From: Rikenellaceae bacterium | GTDB lineage: Bacteria; Bacteroidota; Bacteroidia; Bacteroidales; UBA932 | Reading direction: 5' to 3' | NCBI GenBank assembly: GCA_900769905.1 | Contig: CAAGIL010000149.1 | Coordinates: forward strand, 1-26,235 | DNA: 26,235 bases | Shown: positions 1 to 7,491 of the stretch, one piece after another | How positions within the stretch are numbered: the first letter of the stretch is position 1 | Layout of the letters: each line of letters starts with the position of its first letter | The notes under the pieces: model-generated | The model's input: the letters and a program-made list of their open reading frames with translations, nothing else | Told to the model about the DNA's origin: nothing | Databases searched by the model: none | Translations under genes and position numbers: made by a program

Positions 1-46
1 TATTATTTGAATAGCATCACTAATTTAGGTGAAATCACAGACATAC

Positions 47-92
47 GCAAGCCCTTGTAAGGGTTTCTTTATCAAGGGCTTGCTATTTTTTA
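47..92 (+). terminator. Rho-independent terminator (plus strand)
   Basis: An 11-bp perfect inverted repeat (GCAAGCCCTTG at 47-57, CAAGGGCTTGC at 73-83) with a 15-nt loop is followed by a T-rich tail (84-92). It would end a plus-strand transcript entering from the left of the window. The gene it serves is not visible here. Confidence 0.8.
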
Positions 93-121
93 AGCAATCC
101 GCTTTGCGGAATTAAGGATTA

Positions 122-160
122 TAAAAAATCTGCCGGAGTCGGGAGAACCAACTCCGGCAG
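122..160 (-). terminator. Rho-independent terminator of the recF-DUF4301 operon
   Basis: A perfect 10-bp inverted repeat (CTGCCGGAGT at 130-139, ACTCCGGCAG at 151-160) with an 11-nt loop has six A residues at 123-128 on the plus strand. Read on the minus strand this is a GC-rich hairpin followed by TTTTTT, about 30 nt after the DUF4301 stop codon. With the terminator at 47-92 it insulates two convergent transcripts. Confidence 0.85.
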
Positions 161-190
161 AGATATCCGGTGCCGGCAGAAAGGCGCTTT

Positions 191-1690
191 TTACTGCTGA
201 TGTGCAGGTCTCAGAAGGTCAAGAACGACTTTTACAGGGTTGAAGGTCTCTACGGGAACTTCCACGAAGAGGGTGTTCCAGTCGGACATCGAGCCGTTCC
301 AGAGACCCGGAAGCTCAAGAGCCTTGAGCTCCCGGCCCTTGTAGCTCTTGGAACTGATAAGGCCCGTCTCCTCGTCCACGTGTTCCAGGAGATTGAACTT
401 CTCTCCCTTGTGGTCGAGCAGACAGCACACCAGGTCCACAGGATTGAAGTGGGTGGCGGACTTCAGGGCGGAGACTGCGTGAGGGTTGTTCTTGTCAATC
501 TGGGCTCCTTCCAGAATCTGGAGGGAGGTGGAACCGTCCTTTTCCCTGATGATGAAAGGACCGCCTCCCGGCTCGCCTTCGTTTTTCACCATACCGCAGA
601 CCCTGACAGGCCGGTCGAGTTTCTTCCTGAGCATTTCGGCACGCTCGCGACAGCTCCCGGCTTCAGGCAGCTCAATGCAGAGCTCGTCCCTGAGGAAGGT
701 TTCAATCTCATTGCAGAGAGCCTGGCACTCTTCGGTGGCATAAGGGTCCTCCTGCACGTTGAAGGTGATGAACTGGGCTCCGGTGAGCCTGTTCAGCTCG
801 ATGCCGGCGGAACTGATTTGGTCGAGGGCGAAGATGTATCCGCGGATGCGGTCGCGAAGTTGCAGGGCCCTGCCCATAAGCACTTTTTTCCAGTGGTAAG
901 TCGCCGGCTGCATACGCTCCACGCACACGTTGTCAATGTTCTTGATGGATACGAGCTCCTCTTCCATCGCGTTCAGGTTGTAGATAAGGGCACCGTGTCC
1001 CGCAGGGCGGGTGAGTATGCTGCCGTCCTCCTTGAGGAAAGGCCGGTTCTCCGAATCCACGGCGATGGTGTCGGTCTCCTTGTCCTGGTAGGTAAAGCGT
1101 ATGTTGTAGCGTACGCCGTACTTCTTCTCGTACGGTTCCCTGATTTCGGCGAGGGCATCCTCGAAGAGCTGGCGGTGCTCAGGGGAAATGGTGACCACGA
1201 GGTTTACGCTGCCGTCCGGGTTGCGCATATAAGCCTGACCCTCAACGAGATGCTCCGCGAGAGCGGTGCGCACTTCATCGGGGTAGCGGTGGAACTTGAG
1301 CACTCCCTTAGGCTTGCTGCCGTAATTCAGGCCCTCCTCGGTGAGGAGTTTGCGGGCGCTGGTGCAGGGGTCGAACGGAGCCTTGCCGAAGACATCCTCC
1401 GAGTAGAAGGCGAACTTTTCAAGCTCATCGCCCAGCTTGCGCACGGAGTCATTGGCCTCCTCCATGCCTGCGAAAATGTCCTTGAACATTCTGGAAGCTG
1501 CGCCTGAAGCCGGCACGAACTTGCATTTTCCTTTAACCTCCGCGCTGTCGGCATAGGCTGCCGCCTCTGCGGCCTGTTTTTCGTCAAGCACCTCGATGCC
1601 GCGTCCCGGGGTGGCTGACGCTTCGATTTCGAGCCAAGGGAAACCCTTGTGGAAACGCTCGGTCTGAGCTGTGATTTTAGTTTTGTCCAT
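191..1690 (-). CDS. DUF4301 family protein
   Basis: This 499-aa protein starts at ATG (1690) and has no signal peptide or membrane segment, so it is probably cytoplasmic. From memory of the family it matches DUF4301, a large Bacteroidota protein of unknown function. The N-terminal part has a nucleotide-binding-like stretch, FVPASGAASRMFKD (about residues 58-71), which recalls glycine-rich loops in nucleotidyltransferase-type proteins; that likeness is inference. Acidic and aromatic stretches follow, and the C-terminus has the segment SLQILEGAQIDKNNPHAV. It is the last gene of the minus-strand operon starting at recF, 37 nt after pdxB, and is followed by a strong terminator. A function cannot be assigned from sequence alone. 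Confidence 0.8.
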   Translation of the reverse strand: MDKTKITAQTERFHKGFPWLEIEASATPGRGIEVLDEKQAAEAAAYADSAEVKGKCKFVPASGAASRMFKDIFAGMEEANDSVRKLGDELEKFAFYSEDVFGKAPFDPCTSARKLLTEEGLNYGSKPKGVLKFHRYPDEVRTALAEHLVEGQAYMRNPDGSVNLVVTISPEHRQLFEDALAEIREPYEKKYGVRYNIRFTYQDKETDTIAVDSENRPFLKEDGSILTRPAGHGALIYNLNAMEEELVSIKNIDNVCVERMQPATYHWKKVLMGRALQLRDRIRGYIFALDQISSAGIELNRLTGAQFITFNVQEDPYATEECQALCNEIETFLRDELCIELPEAGSCRERAEMLRKKLDRPVRVCGMVKNEGEPGGGPFIIREKDGSTSLQILEGAQIDKNNPHAVSALKSATHFNPVDLVCCLLDHKGEKFNLLEHVDEETGLISSKSYKGRELKALELPGLWNGSMSDWNTLFVEVPVETFNPVKVVLDLLRPAHQQ

Positions 1691-1727
1691 AATTGGTTAT
1701 GTTTTTTGTGCGTTGTTAAGTGTGGTA

Positions 1728-2759
1728 TCAGAGGAAAAACTCGCGCCTGTACTGGTAGTTGCTGCGCAGCTGCTCGAACTTGGTCGGGTTCATCCTGAAC
1801 ATGAAGTCATCGGTAAAGATTGGGTAGTTGTACTGCATTATGGCTGCCACCTGGCCTTGGGTTTTGTCGAGCACGTCGATCTTGACGGCTTGGTATTCCA
1901 TATTGTCGGTGCTCGGGAAGTAGTCATACAATTCACTGATGCTCAGGAATCTGGCTATTGCCCTTACGGCCATTGCGGAACCTATCTGCTTGCCCTGGAG
2001 GGAGTAGCCGGCTATGTGGGGAGTAGCGATGTCCACAGCGTTCATAAGGCGGGTGTTGATGGTGGGCTCGTGGCTCCAGGCATCGATGATGACGGGGCCG
2101 AGGCGGGGGATGGCCTCGATCAGGGCTTCCTCGTTGACTATGTCGCCCTGGGAGGTGTTGACGAAAAATGCTCCCGGCTTCATCTTTGCAAAGAAGTCCC
2201 GGTCAGCAAGCCCGCGGCTTTCGTCGCTCAGCGGAATGTGGAGGGTGACGATGTCGGAGTTCTCCAGCAGTTCCTCAAGCTCGCAGAACTGGGTGTACCA
2301 TTCTATTTTAGCCTTGTACGGGTCGCAGCGGAGTATCTTGAAGCCGAGGGCGCGGCCCATCGACTCGACCCTCTGCCCCGTGCTGCCCAGGCCTATCACG
2401 CCGAGAGTAAGGCCCCCGAGGGGGATGCTTTTCTTGGCGGCGGAACCGTAGATTGCGGAGAAGACATAATTGCTCACCCCGCCAGCGTTGCAGCCTGAAG
2501 CGTTCTTGAAATAAATACCCTTTTCCTGGCAGTATGCCACGTCTATGTTTTCAGTGCCGGAAGTGGCTGTGGCTATGATCTTTACGTTGGTGCCTTCAAG
2601 AAGGGCCGCGTCGCACCTGGTCCTGGTGCGTATCAGCATTGCGTCGGCATCCAGAAGGTCTTCCCGGCAGATTACCGGGCCGTCCCTGTAAACCACTTCG
2701 GCATAAGGCTCGAACACGCCTTCGGTGAAGGGAATCGATTTGTCTATGACAATCTTCAT
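1728..2759 (-). CDS. pdxB: Erythronate-4-phosphate dehydrogenase (PdxB), with an altered catalytic residue
   Basis: PdxB oxidises 4-phospho-D-erythronate to 2-oxo-3-hydroxy-4-phosphobutanoate in the DXP-dependent pyridoxal phosphate pathway. The 343-aa protein has the D-2-hydroxyacid dehydrogenase plan: an N-terminal substrate-domain segment MLIRTRTRCD (41-50), a Rossmann loop GLGSTG (123-128), the active-site Glu in WSHEP (E231), and the active-site His in TPHIAGYS (H248). The TPHIAGYS-plus-C-terminal-tail pattern favours PdxB over SerA. The segment that normally reads SRG, whose Arg binds the substrate carboxylate, reads SQG here (Q204, codon CAG at 2148-2150). The start ATG overlaps the upstream DUF721 stop by 4 nt, indicating translational coupling. 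Family assignment is strong, but activity with Gln204 is uncertain. Confidence 0.85.
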   Translation of the reverse strand: MKIVIDKSIPFTEGVFEPYAEVVYRDGPVICREDLLDADAMLIRTRTRCDAALLEGTNVKIIATATSGTENIDVAYCQEKGIYFKNASGCNAGGVSNYVFSAIYGSAAKKSIPLGGLTLGVIGLGSTGQRVESMGRALGFKILRCDPYKAKIEWYTQFCELEELLENSDIVTLHIPLSDESRGLADRDFFAKMKPGAFFVNTSQGDIVNEEALIEAIPRLGPVIIDAWSHEPTINTRLMNAVDIATPHIAGYSLQGKQIGSAMAVRAIARFLSISELYDYFPSTDNMEYQAVKIDVLDKTQGQVAAIMQYNYPIFTDDFMFRMNPTKFEQLRSNYQYRREFFL

Positions 2760-3082
2760 TTCAGTATCAATTCTTTGACGTAGCCCGTGGACGGGTCGTC
2801 CGGGTTGAAAAGTTCATCCTCGCAGAGCAGGGCGTTGATCTTGCTGAGGTAAACGTCCCTCTGCATCATAAGCTGGCTGCGCACCACCGAGGAATTGACG
2901 GTGATGTAGAGCCGCCCCTCCCTGAAATAGCGTCTTACAGTATACTTTCCGGCGCCCGAAACCTGGTCCCAGGCCTCGAAAATTCGTCTGGAGTTGAGCC
3001 TGGGGGTGAGCCCGTTGCTGACTATCCAGTACTTTATCAGCTTGTCCAGAGGCTGCGCCTTTTTCCTTCCGAGTCCGCTCAC
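2756..3082 (-). CDS. DUF721 (DciA-like) protein
   Basis: This 108-aa cytoplasmic protein starts at GTG (3082) inside the recF stop region, a GTGA overlap. The small basic N-terminus is followed by the DUF721 pattern: an IFEAWDQVSG segment (about residues 39-48), then a short beta-rich part with LYITVNSSVVRSQL (about 68-81). The family includes DciA, the ancestral loader of the replicative helicase in bacteria that lack DnaC, and DUF721 genes commonly lie beside recF or dnaA. The recF neighbour supports a role in replication or repair. The specific role of this short Bacteroidota form is inferred, not shown. Confidence 0.85.
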   Translation of the reverse strand: MSGLGRKKAQPLDKLIKYWIVSNGLTPRLNSRRIFEAWDQVSGAGKYTVRRYFREGRLYITVNSSVVRSQLMMQRDVYLSKINALLCEDELFNPDDPSTGYVKELILK

Positions 3083-4176
3083 AGTCTGCTGAAGACGCCT
3101 CCCTTCGCCTCGAAACAGGCCCTGTCGCTGCCCAGGGCATCCAGTATGTTCGCCGTCCTCACCTTGTCGGAGTCGGTGATGAAAATCTGCCCGAAATCAT
3201 CGTCTGACACCATTCGGAGCAGCCTTGATATCCTTCCGGGGTCCAGCTTGTCGAAGAGGTCGTCAAGCAGGAGGGTGGGAGCGAAACCGCAACTATCCTT
3301 CATTATGCCGTATTGGGAGAACTTCAGGGCTACCAGGAAGGACTTCTGCTGACCCTGGGAGCCGCAGCGTCTCAGGGGCATACCGTCCAGGGTGAAAACA
3401 AAATCGTCGCGCTGTATTCCTGCTCCCGTATATTTGAGCATCCTGTCCCTTTCTCGTCCCGCCCTGAGCATATCGTAGAGGCTGCCTTTGGAAAGGTCGG
3501 ACCTGTATTCCATGCCTATGCTCTCGCCTCCGGCAGAGATGCGCCCGTAACATTCCGCCGCAAGGGGCAGCAAATCCCTGCAAAACGCCTCCCTGCGCAT
3601 ATACACCGGGGTTGCGAGGTCTTCCAGCCTCCGGTCGAGGGTGTCGAGGTAGTCCTCGTCCATATATCCCTCCTTGAGGAGACGGTTGCGCTGCATCAGA
3701 AGCTTGTTGTATTGCTGGAGCGAACTCAGGTACTCGCGGTCGAGCTGGGAAAGCACGGAATTCACGAACCTGCGCCTCTCCTCGCCGGACTCGCTCACCA
3801 GGGAGGTGTCGGAAGGGGAGACCATCACCACGGGCAGCAGCCCTATGTGGTCGGAGACGCGTTCGCATACCTTCTCGTCGCGCTTGAGCTTCTTCTCGCC
3901 GTTCGAGCTCACGCTGATGCTGATTCTTGACCTCAGGCCCGAAGGCATAAGATAGCTGCCAAGCAGGGAAAAGGCCTCCGTGCCCTTGCGGAAATTGTAT
4001 CTGTCCTGCCTTCCGAGGGCGCTTTTGGTCATTGAAAGGTACCACACGGCTTCCAGGAGGTTGGTCTTGCCTTCTCCGTTCCCGCCACCTATGCAGTTGA
4101 TTTTCGGAGAGAATTCCAGCTCCTGCAGCTCTATGTTCCTGAAGTCCTGAATGACTATTTTCTCAAGTATCGGCAT
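3079..4176 (-). CDS. recF: DNA replication/repair protein RecF
   Basis: RecF is an ABC/SMC-type ATPase that with RecO and RecR loads RecA at single-strand gaps. The 365-aa protein (from ATG 4176) shows an N-terminal IVIQDFRN strand, Walker A GGGNGEGKTN (about residues 31-40), the ABC signature region GSQGQQKSFL, and Walker B LLLDDLFDKLD. Length is normal for RecF. An in-frame ATG six codons upstream (4194) was rejected, because a strong promoter -7 box (4182-4189) lies between the two and the family begins close to the IVIQDF strand. Transcription from that box would start within a few nucleotides of 4176, so the message may be leaderless. recF is the first gene of a four-gene operon with DUF721, pdxB and DUF4301. 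Confidence 0.95.
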   Translation of the reverse strand: MPILEKIVIQDFRNIELQELEFSPKINCIGGGNGEGKTNLLEAVWYLSMTKSALGRQDRYNFRKGTEAFSLLGSYLMPSGLRSRISISVSSNGEKKLKRDEKVCERVSDHIGLLPVVMVSPSDTSLVSESGEERRRFVNSVLSQLDREYLSSLQQYNKLLMQRNRLLKEGYMDEDYLDTLDRRLEDLATPVYMRREAFCRDLLPLAAECYGRISAGGESIGMEYRSDLSKGSLYDMLRAGRERDRMLKYTGAGIQRDDFVFTLDGMPLRRCGSQGQQKSFLVALKFSQYGIMKDSCGFAPTLLLDDLFDKLDPGRISRLLRMVSDDDFGQIFITDSDKVRTANILDALGSDRACFEAKGGVFSRL

Positions 4177-4181
4177 AACAA

Positions 4182-4213
4182 CAAAGGTAGGCATTTATCT
4201 CTATTTAAGCAAT
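4182..4213 (-). promoter_or_regulatory. Bacteroidota-type promoter of recF
   Basis: On the minus strand the sequence reads ATTG (4213-4210), 20 nt, then TACCTTTG (4189-4182), an exact match to the TAnnTTTG -7 box. The 3' end of the box is only 5 nt from the recF ATG at 4176. It lies back to back with the promoter of the TPR gene. Confidence 0.75.
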
Positions 4214-4226
4214 AGAGGCGGCGCAC

Positions 4227-4257
4227 TTGTATTGTTAAAGTATTTTTCTTATTTTTG
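4227..4257 (+). promoter_or_regulatory. Bacteroidota-type promoter of the TPR-yebC pair
   Basis: TTG at 4227-4229 is followed after 20 nt by TATTTTTG (4250-4257), an exact TAnnTTTG match. The expected transcription start is near 4262, giving a leader of about 30 nt before the ATG at 4293. The spacing matches that of the divergent recF promoter. Confidence 0.75.
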
Positions 4258-4292
4258 CAGGCTAATTTATCGATTATAATCAAAATTAAGAT

Positions 4293-4970
4293 ATGGCTAA
4301 GAACAACGTAAACCAAAGGGAAGCGGTGATGCAGGAGAATCTTGAGCACACCGTCTCATCCACAGAAAAATTCTTCAGCGAGCACGGCAAACTCGTATGG
4401 TCTGTACTTGCAGGCCTCGTCATCATCGGACTTGCCATCCTGCTGTACAACAAGTTCATCTACCAGCGTCAGTGCGAGGAGGCTATGGAGCAGGCATATC
4501 CTGCAGAGCAAAGCTTCCAGGCCGGAGAGTATGAGATTGCCCTCAACGGTGACGGCAACAACCTCGGTTTCGCCGATCTCATCGACAACTACGGCGCAAA
4601 GGCCGGCAAGGCAGTGTATTTCTATGCAGGTGTCTGCGAGCTGAATCTCGGCAACTTCGACAGCGCAGTTTCCTACCTCAAGAAGTATAAAGGCAAGGAG
4701 CCTGTGCTTGCAGCCCGTGCCAAGGCTTGCGAGGGAGATGCCTATGTGGGACTCGGAGACTACAAGACGGCCGTTTCCTGCTACGAGAAGGCCGTTTCCG
4801 TGGCTGACAACGTATTTGCTGCGGCTTACCTCGTGAAGGCAGGTCTCGCTTATGAGGCCCTCGGAGACAAGGCTGCCGCCCTTGACTGCTACAACAGGGT
4901 AAAGAGCGATTACCCTCAGTCCATCGAGGCTTACGACATCAACTCATATATCGCAAGGGTAGCCGAGTAA
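4293..4970 (+). CDS. Membrane-anchored tetratricopeptide repeat protein
   Basis: This 225-aa protein has a short charged N-terminus, one transmembrane helix (about residues 34-56, LVWSVLAGLVIIGLAILLYN), then a helical region with TPR-like repeats. The repeats are visible at about 105-137 (AVYFYAGVCELNLGNFDSAV), 143-175 (AKACEGDAYVGLGDYKTAVS) and 180-212 (YLVKAGLAYEALGDKAAALD), each with the Gly/Ala/Leu spacing typical of TPRs. There is no signal peptidase site, so it is probably a single-pass inner-membrane protein with TPRs on the periplasmic side. The plan resembles YfgM-type proteins, which act with the secretion and outer-membrane folding machinery; that role is inference. It is co-transcribed with yebC 18 nt downstream. 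Confidence 0.85.
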   Translation: MAKNNVNQREAVMQENLEHTVSSTEKFFSEHGKLVWSVLAGLVIIGLAILLYNKFIYQRQCEEAMEQAYPAEQSFQAGEYEIALNGDGNNLGFADLIDNYGAKAGKAVYFYAGVCELNLGNFDSAVSYLKKYKGKEPVLAARAKACEGDAYVGLGDYKTAVSCYEKAVSVADNVFAAAYLVKAGLAYEALGDKAAALDCYNRVKSDYPQSIEAYDINSYIARVAE

Positions 4971-4988
4971 AAGCAAGGAGGGAAGGAT

Positions 4989-5741
4989 ATGGGAAGAGCA
5001 TTTGAATTCCGCAAGGAAAGGAAGATGAAGCGCTGGGGTCACATGGCCCGCACCTTCACCAAACTCGGAAAGGAAATTACCATAGCGGTAAAGCAGGGTG
5101 GTCCTGACGTTACCGGCAATCCTCGTCTGCGTGCCCTTATGGCAGAGGCCCGTTCTGAGCAGATGCCTAAGGAGAACATCGAGCGCGCCATCAAGAAGGC
5201 AACCGAGAGCAAGCAGGGCGATTTCAAGGAGGTGACCTTCGAGGGTTACGGTCCTTACGGCATCGCTTTCCTTGTTGAGACCGCTACCGACAACAACACC
5301 CGCACCGTTGCCAACGTGAGGAGTTATTTCACCAAGTGCGGCGGCTCCCTCGGAACCTCAGGCTCCGTGAGCTTCATGTTCGACCACAAGTGCACCTTCC
5401 GCATCAAGGCTAAGGAGGGCGTGGACATTGAGGAGCTTGAGCTCGAGATGATTGACTACGGCGTGGAGGAACTCTTCGAAATGGAAGAGGAGGACAAGGA
5501 CGGCAATGTGAACAAGGTAATCGTGATTTATGGCGACTACTCTGCCTACGGCCAGATCCAGAAGTACATCGAGGAGAACGGCTATGAGCTCATTTCCGGT
5601 GGTTTCGAGCAGATCCCTAACGTGGACCTCAAGGAAGTTACCCCAGAGCAGAGAGTCACCCTCGAGAAGCTTACCAACCTCCTGGAAGATGACGAGGATG
5701 TCACCAATGTCTATACAACGATGAAGCCGGCTGAGGAATAA
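4989..5741 (+). CDS. YebC/PmpR family protein
   Basis: This 250-aa cytoplasmic protein has the YebC core. The N-terminus contains KRWGHMARTFTKLGKEI, the counterpart of the family's GHSKW start motif, then PRLRALMAEARSEQMPKENI and ERAIKKAT (about residues 46-73). A central FEGYGPYGIAFLVE segment is followed by TDNNTRTVANVRSYF and by GGSLGTSGSVSFMFD. Family members are described as DNA-binding regulators and, more recently, as translation factors that relieve ribosome stalling at proline-rich stretches; the sequence does not decide between them. A strong Shine-Dalgarno, AAGGAGG (4975-4981), precedes the ATG by 7 nt, which is unusual for Bacteroidota. A UUCG-capped terminator follows. Confidence 0.93.
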   Translation: MGRAFEFRKERKMKRWGHMARTFTKLGKEITIAVKQGGPDVTGNPRLRALMAEARSEQMPKENIERAIKKATESKQGDFKEVTFEGYGPYGIAFLVETATDNNTRTVANVRSYFTKCGGSLGTSGSVSFMFDHKCTFRIKAKEGVDIEELELEMIDYGVEELFEMEEEDKDGNVNKVIVIYGDYSAYGQIQKYIEENGYELISGGFEQIPNVDLKEVTPEQRVTLEKLTNLLEDDEDVTNVYTTMKPAEE

Positions 5742-5760
5742 TCCTCATCGACATAAATTC

Positions 5761-5792
5761 AGGGGCGTCCTTCGGGGCGCCTCTATTTGTTA
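5761..5792 (+). terminator. UUCG-tetraloop terminator of yebC
   Basis: AGGGGCGTCC (5761-5770) pairs with GGGCGCCTCT (5775-5784) over 10 bp, including two G-U pairs. The stem is closed by a C(UUCG)G tetraloop at 5771-5774 and followed by the T-rich ATTTGTTA. It starts 19 nt after the yebC stop. Confidence 0.85.
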
Positions 5793-5816
5793 TCTTCCCT
5801 AAAATTCTTATATTCG
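5786..5816 (+). promoter_or_regulatory. Probable promoter of the cyclophilin operon
   Basis: TTTG (5786-5789), 19 nt, then TATATTCG (5809-5816) matches the Bacteroidota pattern with one mismatch in the -7 box. The -33 element lies in the tail of the yebC terminator. The expected start near 5821 gives a leader of about 37 nt. Confidence 0.6.
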
Positions 5817-5857
5817 CAAGATGTAAGCACAGAAGCTTGCTCTAACACATAATTCAT

Positions 5858-6601
5858 ATGGCAAAAGTAAAAATTACAACCACTTGCGGTGATATAATCG
5901 TCCGACTCTATGACGAGACCCCGATCCATCGCGACAATTTCCTCAAGCTCGCAAAGGAAGGCTTCTATAACGGCACCCTCTTCCACAGGGTTATCAAGAA
6001 TTTCATGATCCAGGGAGGCGACCCTGAGAGCAAGGATGCCCCAAAGGGAAAGCGCCTCGGAACCGGAGATGCCGGATACACGCTGGGAGCCGAGTTCAAG
6101 CCTGAACTTTTCCACAAGCGAGGAGCCCTCTGCGCTGCGAGGCAAGCAGACCAGGTGAACCCTGAACGCAGGAGCAGCGGCTGTCAGTTCTATATAGTGT
6201 GGGGAGAACAGTACAACGATTCCAAGATGAACCAGCTCGACCGCCAGTGCGAGATGCAGGCCCTGAACTCAACCTTCTCGGCGCTCGCAGCTCAGCACAG
6301 GGACGAAATACTCCAGCTCAGGCGCGACCGCAACCGCGAAGGCCTGATGGAGCTCCAGCAGCAGCTTGAGGCTGAGGCAAATGCAATCGTGGTGGAGCAG
6401 GGACTCGGCAGGATGCCGAAGGATAGGAAGGAAGCCTACAAGACAGTGGGAGGCACTCCTTTCCTTGACGGGCAGTACACCGTATTCGGAGAGACGGAGG
6501 AAGGTCTGGACGTGGTGGAGAAAATACAGAACGCCGGTACCGATGAAGCCGACAGGCCTCTGGAAGACATCAAGATATTATCAATGACAATAATCGACTG
6601 A
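5858..6601 (+). CDS. Cyclophilin-type peptidyl-prolyl cis-trans isomerase with an internal insertion
   Basis: This enzyme speeds cis-trans isomerisation of X-Pro bonds during folding. The 247-aa protein has the cyclophilin core: LFHRVIKNFMIQGGDP (41-56) with the catalytic Arg in FHR (R44), GALCAARQ (89-96), RSSGCQFYI (105-113), and FLDGQYTVFGE (202-212). Between the last two blocks, at about 118-195, sits an insertion of about 75 residues rich in Gln, Arg and Glu, probably a helical hairpin or coiled coil. This makes the protein larger than a minimal single-domain cyclophilin of about 165 aa. There is no signal peptide, so it should act in the cytoplasm. It is the first gene of a four-gene operon and ends 1 nt before the next start. 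Confidence 0.92.
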   Translation: MAKVKITTTCGDIIVRLYDETPIHRDNFLKLAKEGFYNGTLFHRVIKNFMIQGGDPESKDAPKGKRLGTGDAGYTLGAEFKPELFHKRGALCAARQADQVNPERRSSGCQFYIVWGEQYNDSKMNQLDRQCEMQALNSTFSALAAQHRDEILQLRRDRNREGLMELQQQLEAEANAIVVEQGLGRMPKDRKEAYKTVGGTPFLDGQYTVFGETEEGLDVVEKIQNAGTDEADRPLEDIKILSMTIID

Positions 6602-6602
6602 T

Positions 6603-7484
6603 ATGAAAAGAATTGCAATTGTATGTGCGGCTCTTCTCTGCGCCGCCGTTTCGGCTTCAGCAGCCCAGCTTACTGAAGAAAAGGGTGAAGGACTTTACGG
6701 GATAAGTGCCGGCAAGGTGTCTATGGTCATAGATGCCGGCAAGGGAGCCAAGATACTCTCTTTCAAGTATGAAGACCAGGAGATTATCTCCCAGATCCAG
6801 CGCTTCAACGCCTTCGGTGCCACCTTCTGGACCAGCCCGCAGTCCGAGTGGAACTGGCCTCCTGTAGCGGAATATGACCGCCTGCCTTATGAGGTGGAGA
6901 TGGGTGAAGACAGGATAGTGATGAACGGAAAAGTTTCAGAGAAGTTCGGCTACAGCATAAGGAAGGAGTTCGTTGCCCTTCCTGAGGAGAACGTGATCCA
7001 GGTGAACTATTCCATCGTGAACCATTCTTCTGAAAAGCGCAAGGTGGCTCCGTGGGAAATCAGCCGTGTGCTGGGCAAGGGCCTGATATTCTTTGAATGT
7101 GCTTCCAAAGATATATGGCCGGAAGGCGTGATGAATTTCAGCGATGCTGCCGGCTGCGCCTGGTACAGTTTCGACGAGTCTGCGGAGAACCGCAAGATAA
7201 ACGCTGACGGCAAGGGCTGGCTGGCATACACGGACGGAGAACTCCTTCTCGTAAAGGATTTTCCTGATATCAAGGCCGGAGAGGCAGCCCCGGGCGAGGA
7301 CGAGGTCCAGGTCTATGTGAACCAGGGCACCACTTTTATCGAACTCGAGAGCCAGGGCGCTTACACTGAACTTGCCCCGGGAGAGTCCCTGAGCTACAGC
7401 GTAAGGTGGAACCTGCTTCCTTTCAAGTCCGACTGCAAGCCTTCAAAGAAACTGGTGAAAGCAGCCAAGAGTGTCCTGAAATAG
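6603..7484 (+). CDS. Secreted DUF4380 family protein
   Basis: The 293-aa product has a clear signal peptide (about residues 1-20, MKRIAIVCAALLCAAVSASA, with cleavage after ASA). The mature part is beta-rich and carries the segments GAKILSFKYEDQEI, FGATFWTSPQSEWNWPP and VAPWEISRVLGKG, which I associate with DUF4380. That family is thought to share the galactose mutarotase-like sandwich fold found in carbohydrate-active proteins. A periplasmic sugar-related role is therefore possible but not shown. No lipobox is seen, so a soluble periplasmic protein is likelier than a lipoprotein. It lies between the cyclophilin gene (1-nt gap) and the desulfidase-like gene (7-nt gap), so the mixed operon does not clarify its function. 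Confidence 0.75.
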   Translation: MKRIAIVCAALLCAAVSASAAQLTEEKGEGLYGISAGKVSMVIDAGKGAKILSFKYEDQEIISQIQRFNAFGATFWTSPQSEWNWPPVAEYDRLPYEVEMGEDRIVMNGKVSEKFGYSIRKEFVALPEENVIQVNYSIVNHSSEKRKVAPWEISRVLGKGLIFFECASKDIWPEGVMNFSDAAGCAWYSFDESAENRKINADGKGWLAYTDGELLLVKDFPDIKAGEAAPGEDEVQVYVNQGTTFIELESQGAYTELAPGESLSYSVRWNLLPFKSDCKPSKKLVKAAKSVLK

Positions 7485-7491
7485 TTTATAT

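Noticed and set aside
170..1507. Long plus-strand frame of 445 aa
   Set aside because: It lies antisense to DUF4301, has no family motif and runs through the operon terminator; the codon bias of the real gene explains it.
4177..4194. Upstream ATG for recF at 4194
   Set aside because: It lies upstream of the -7 box of the only good promoter and adds six residues not expected in the family.
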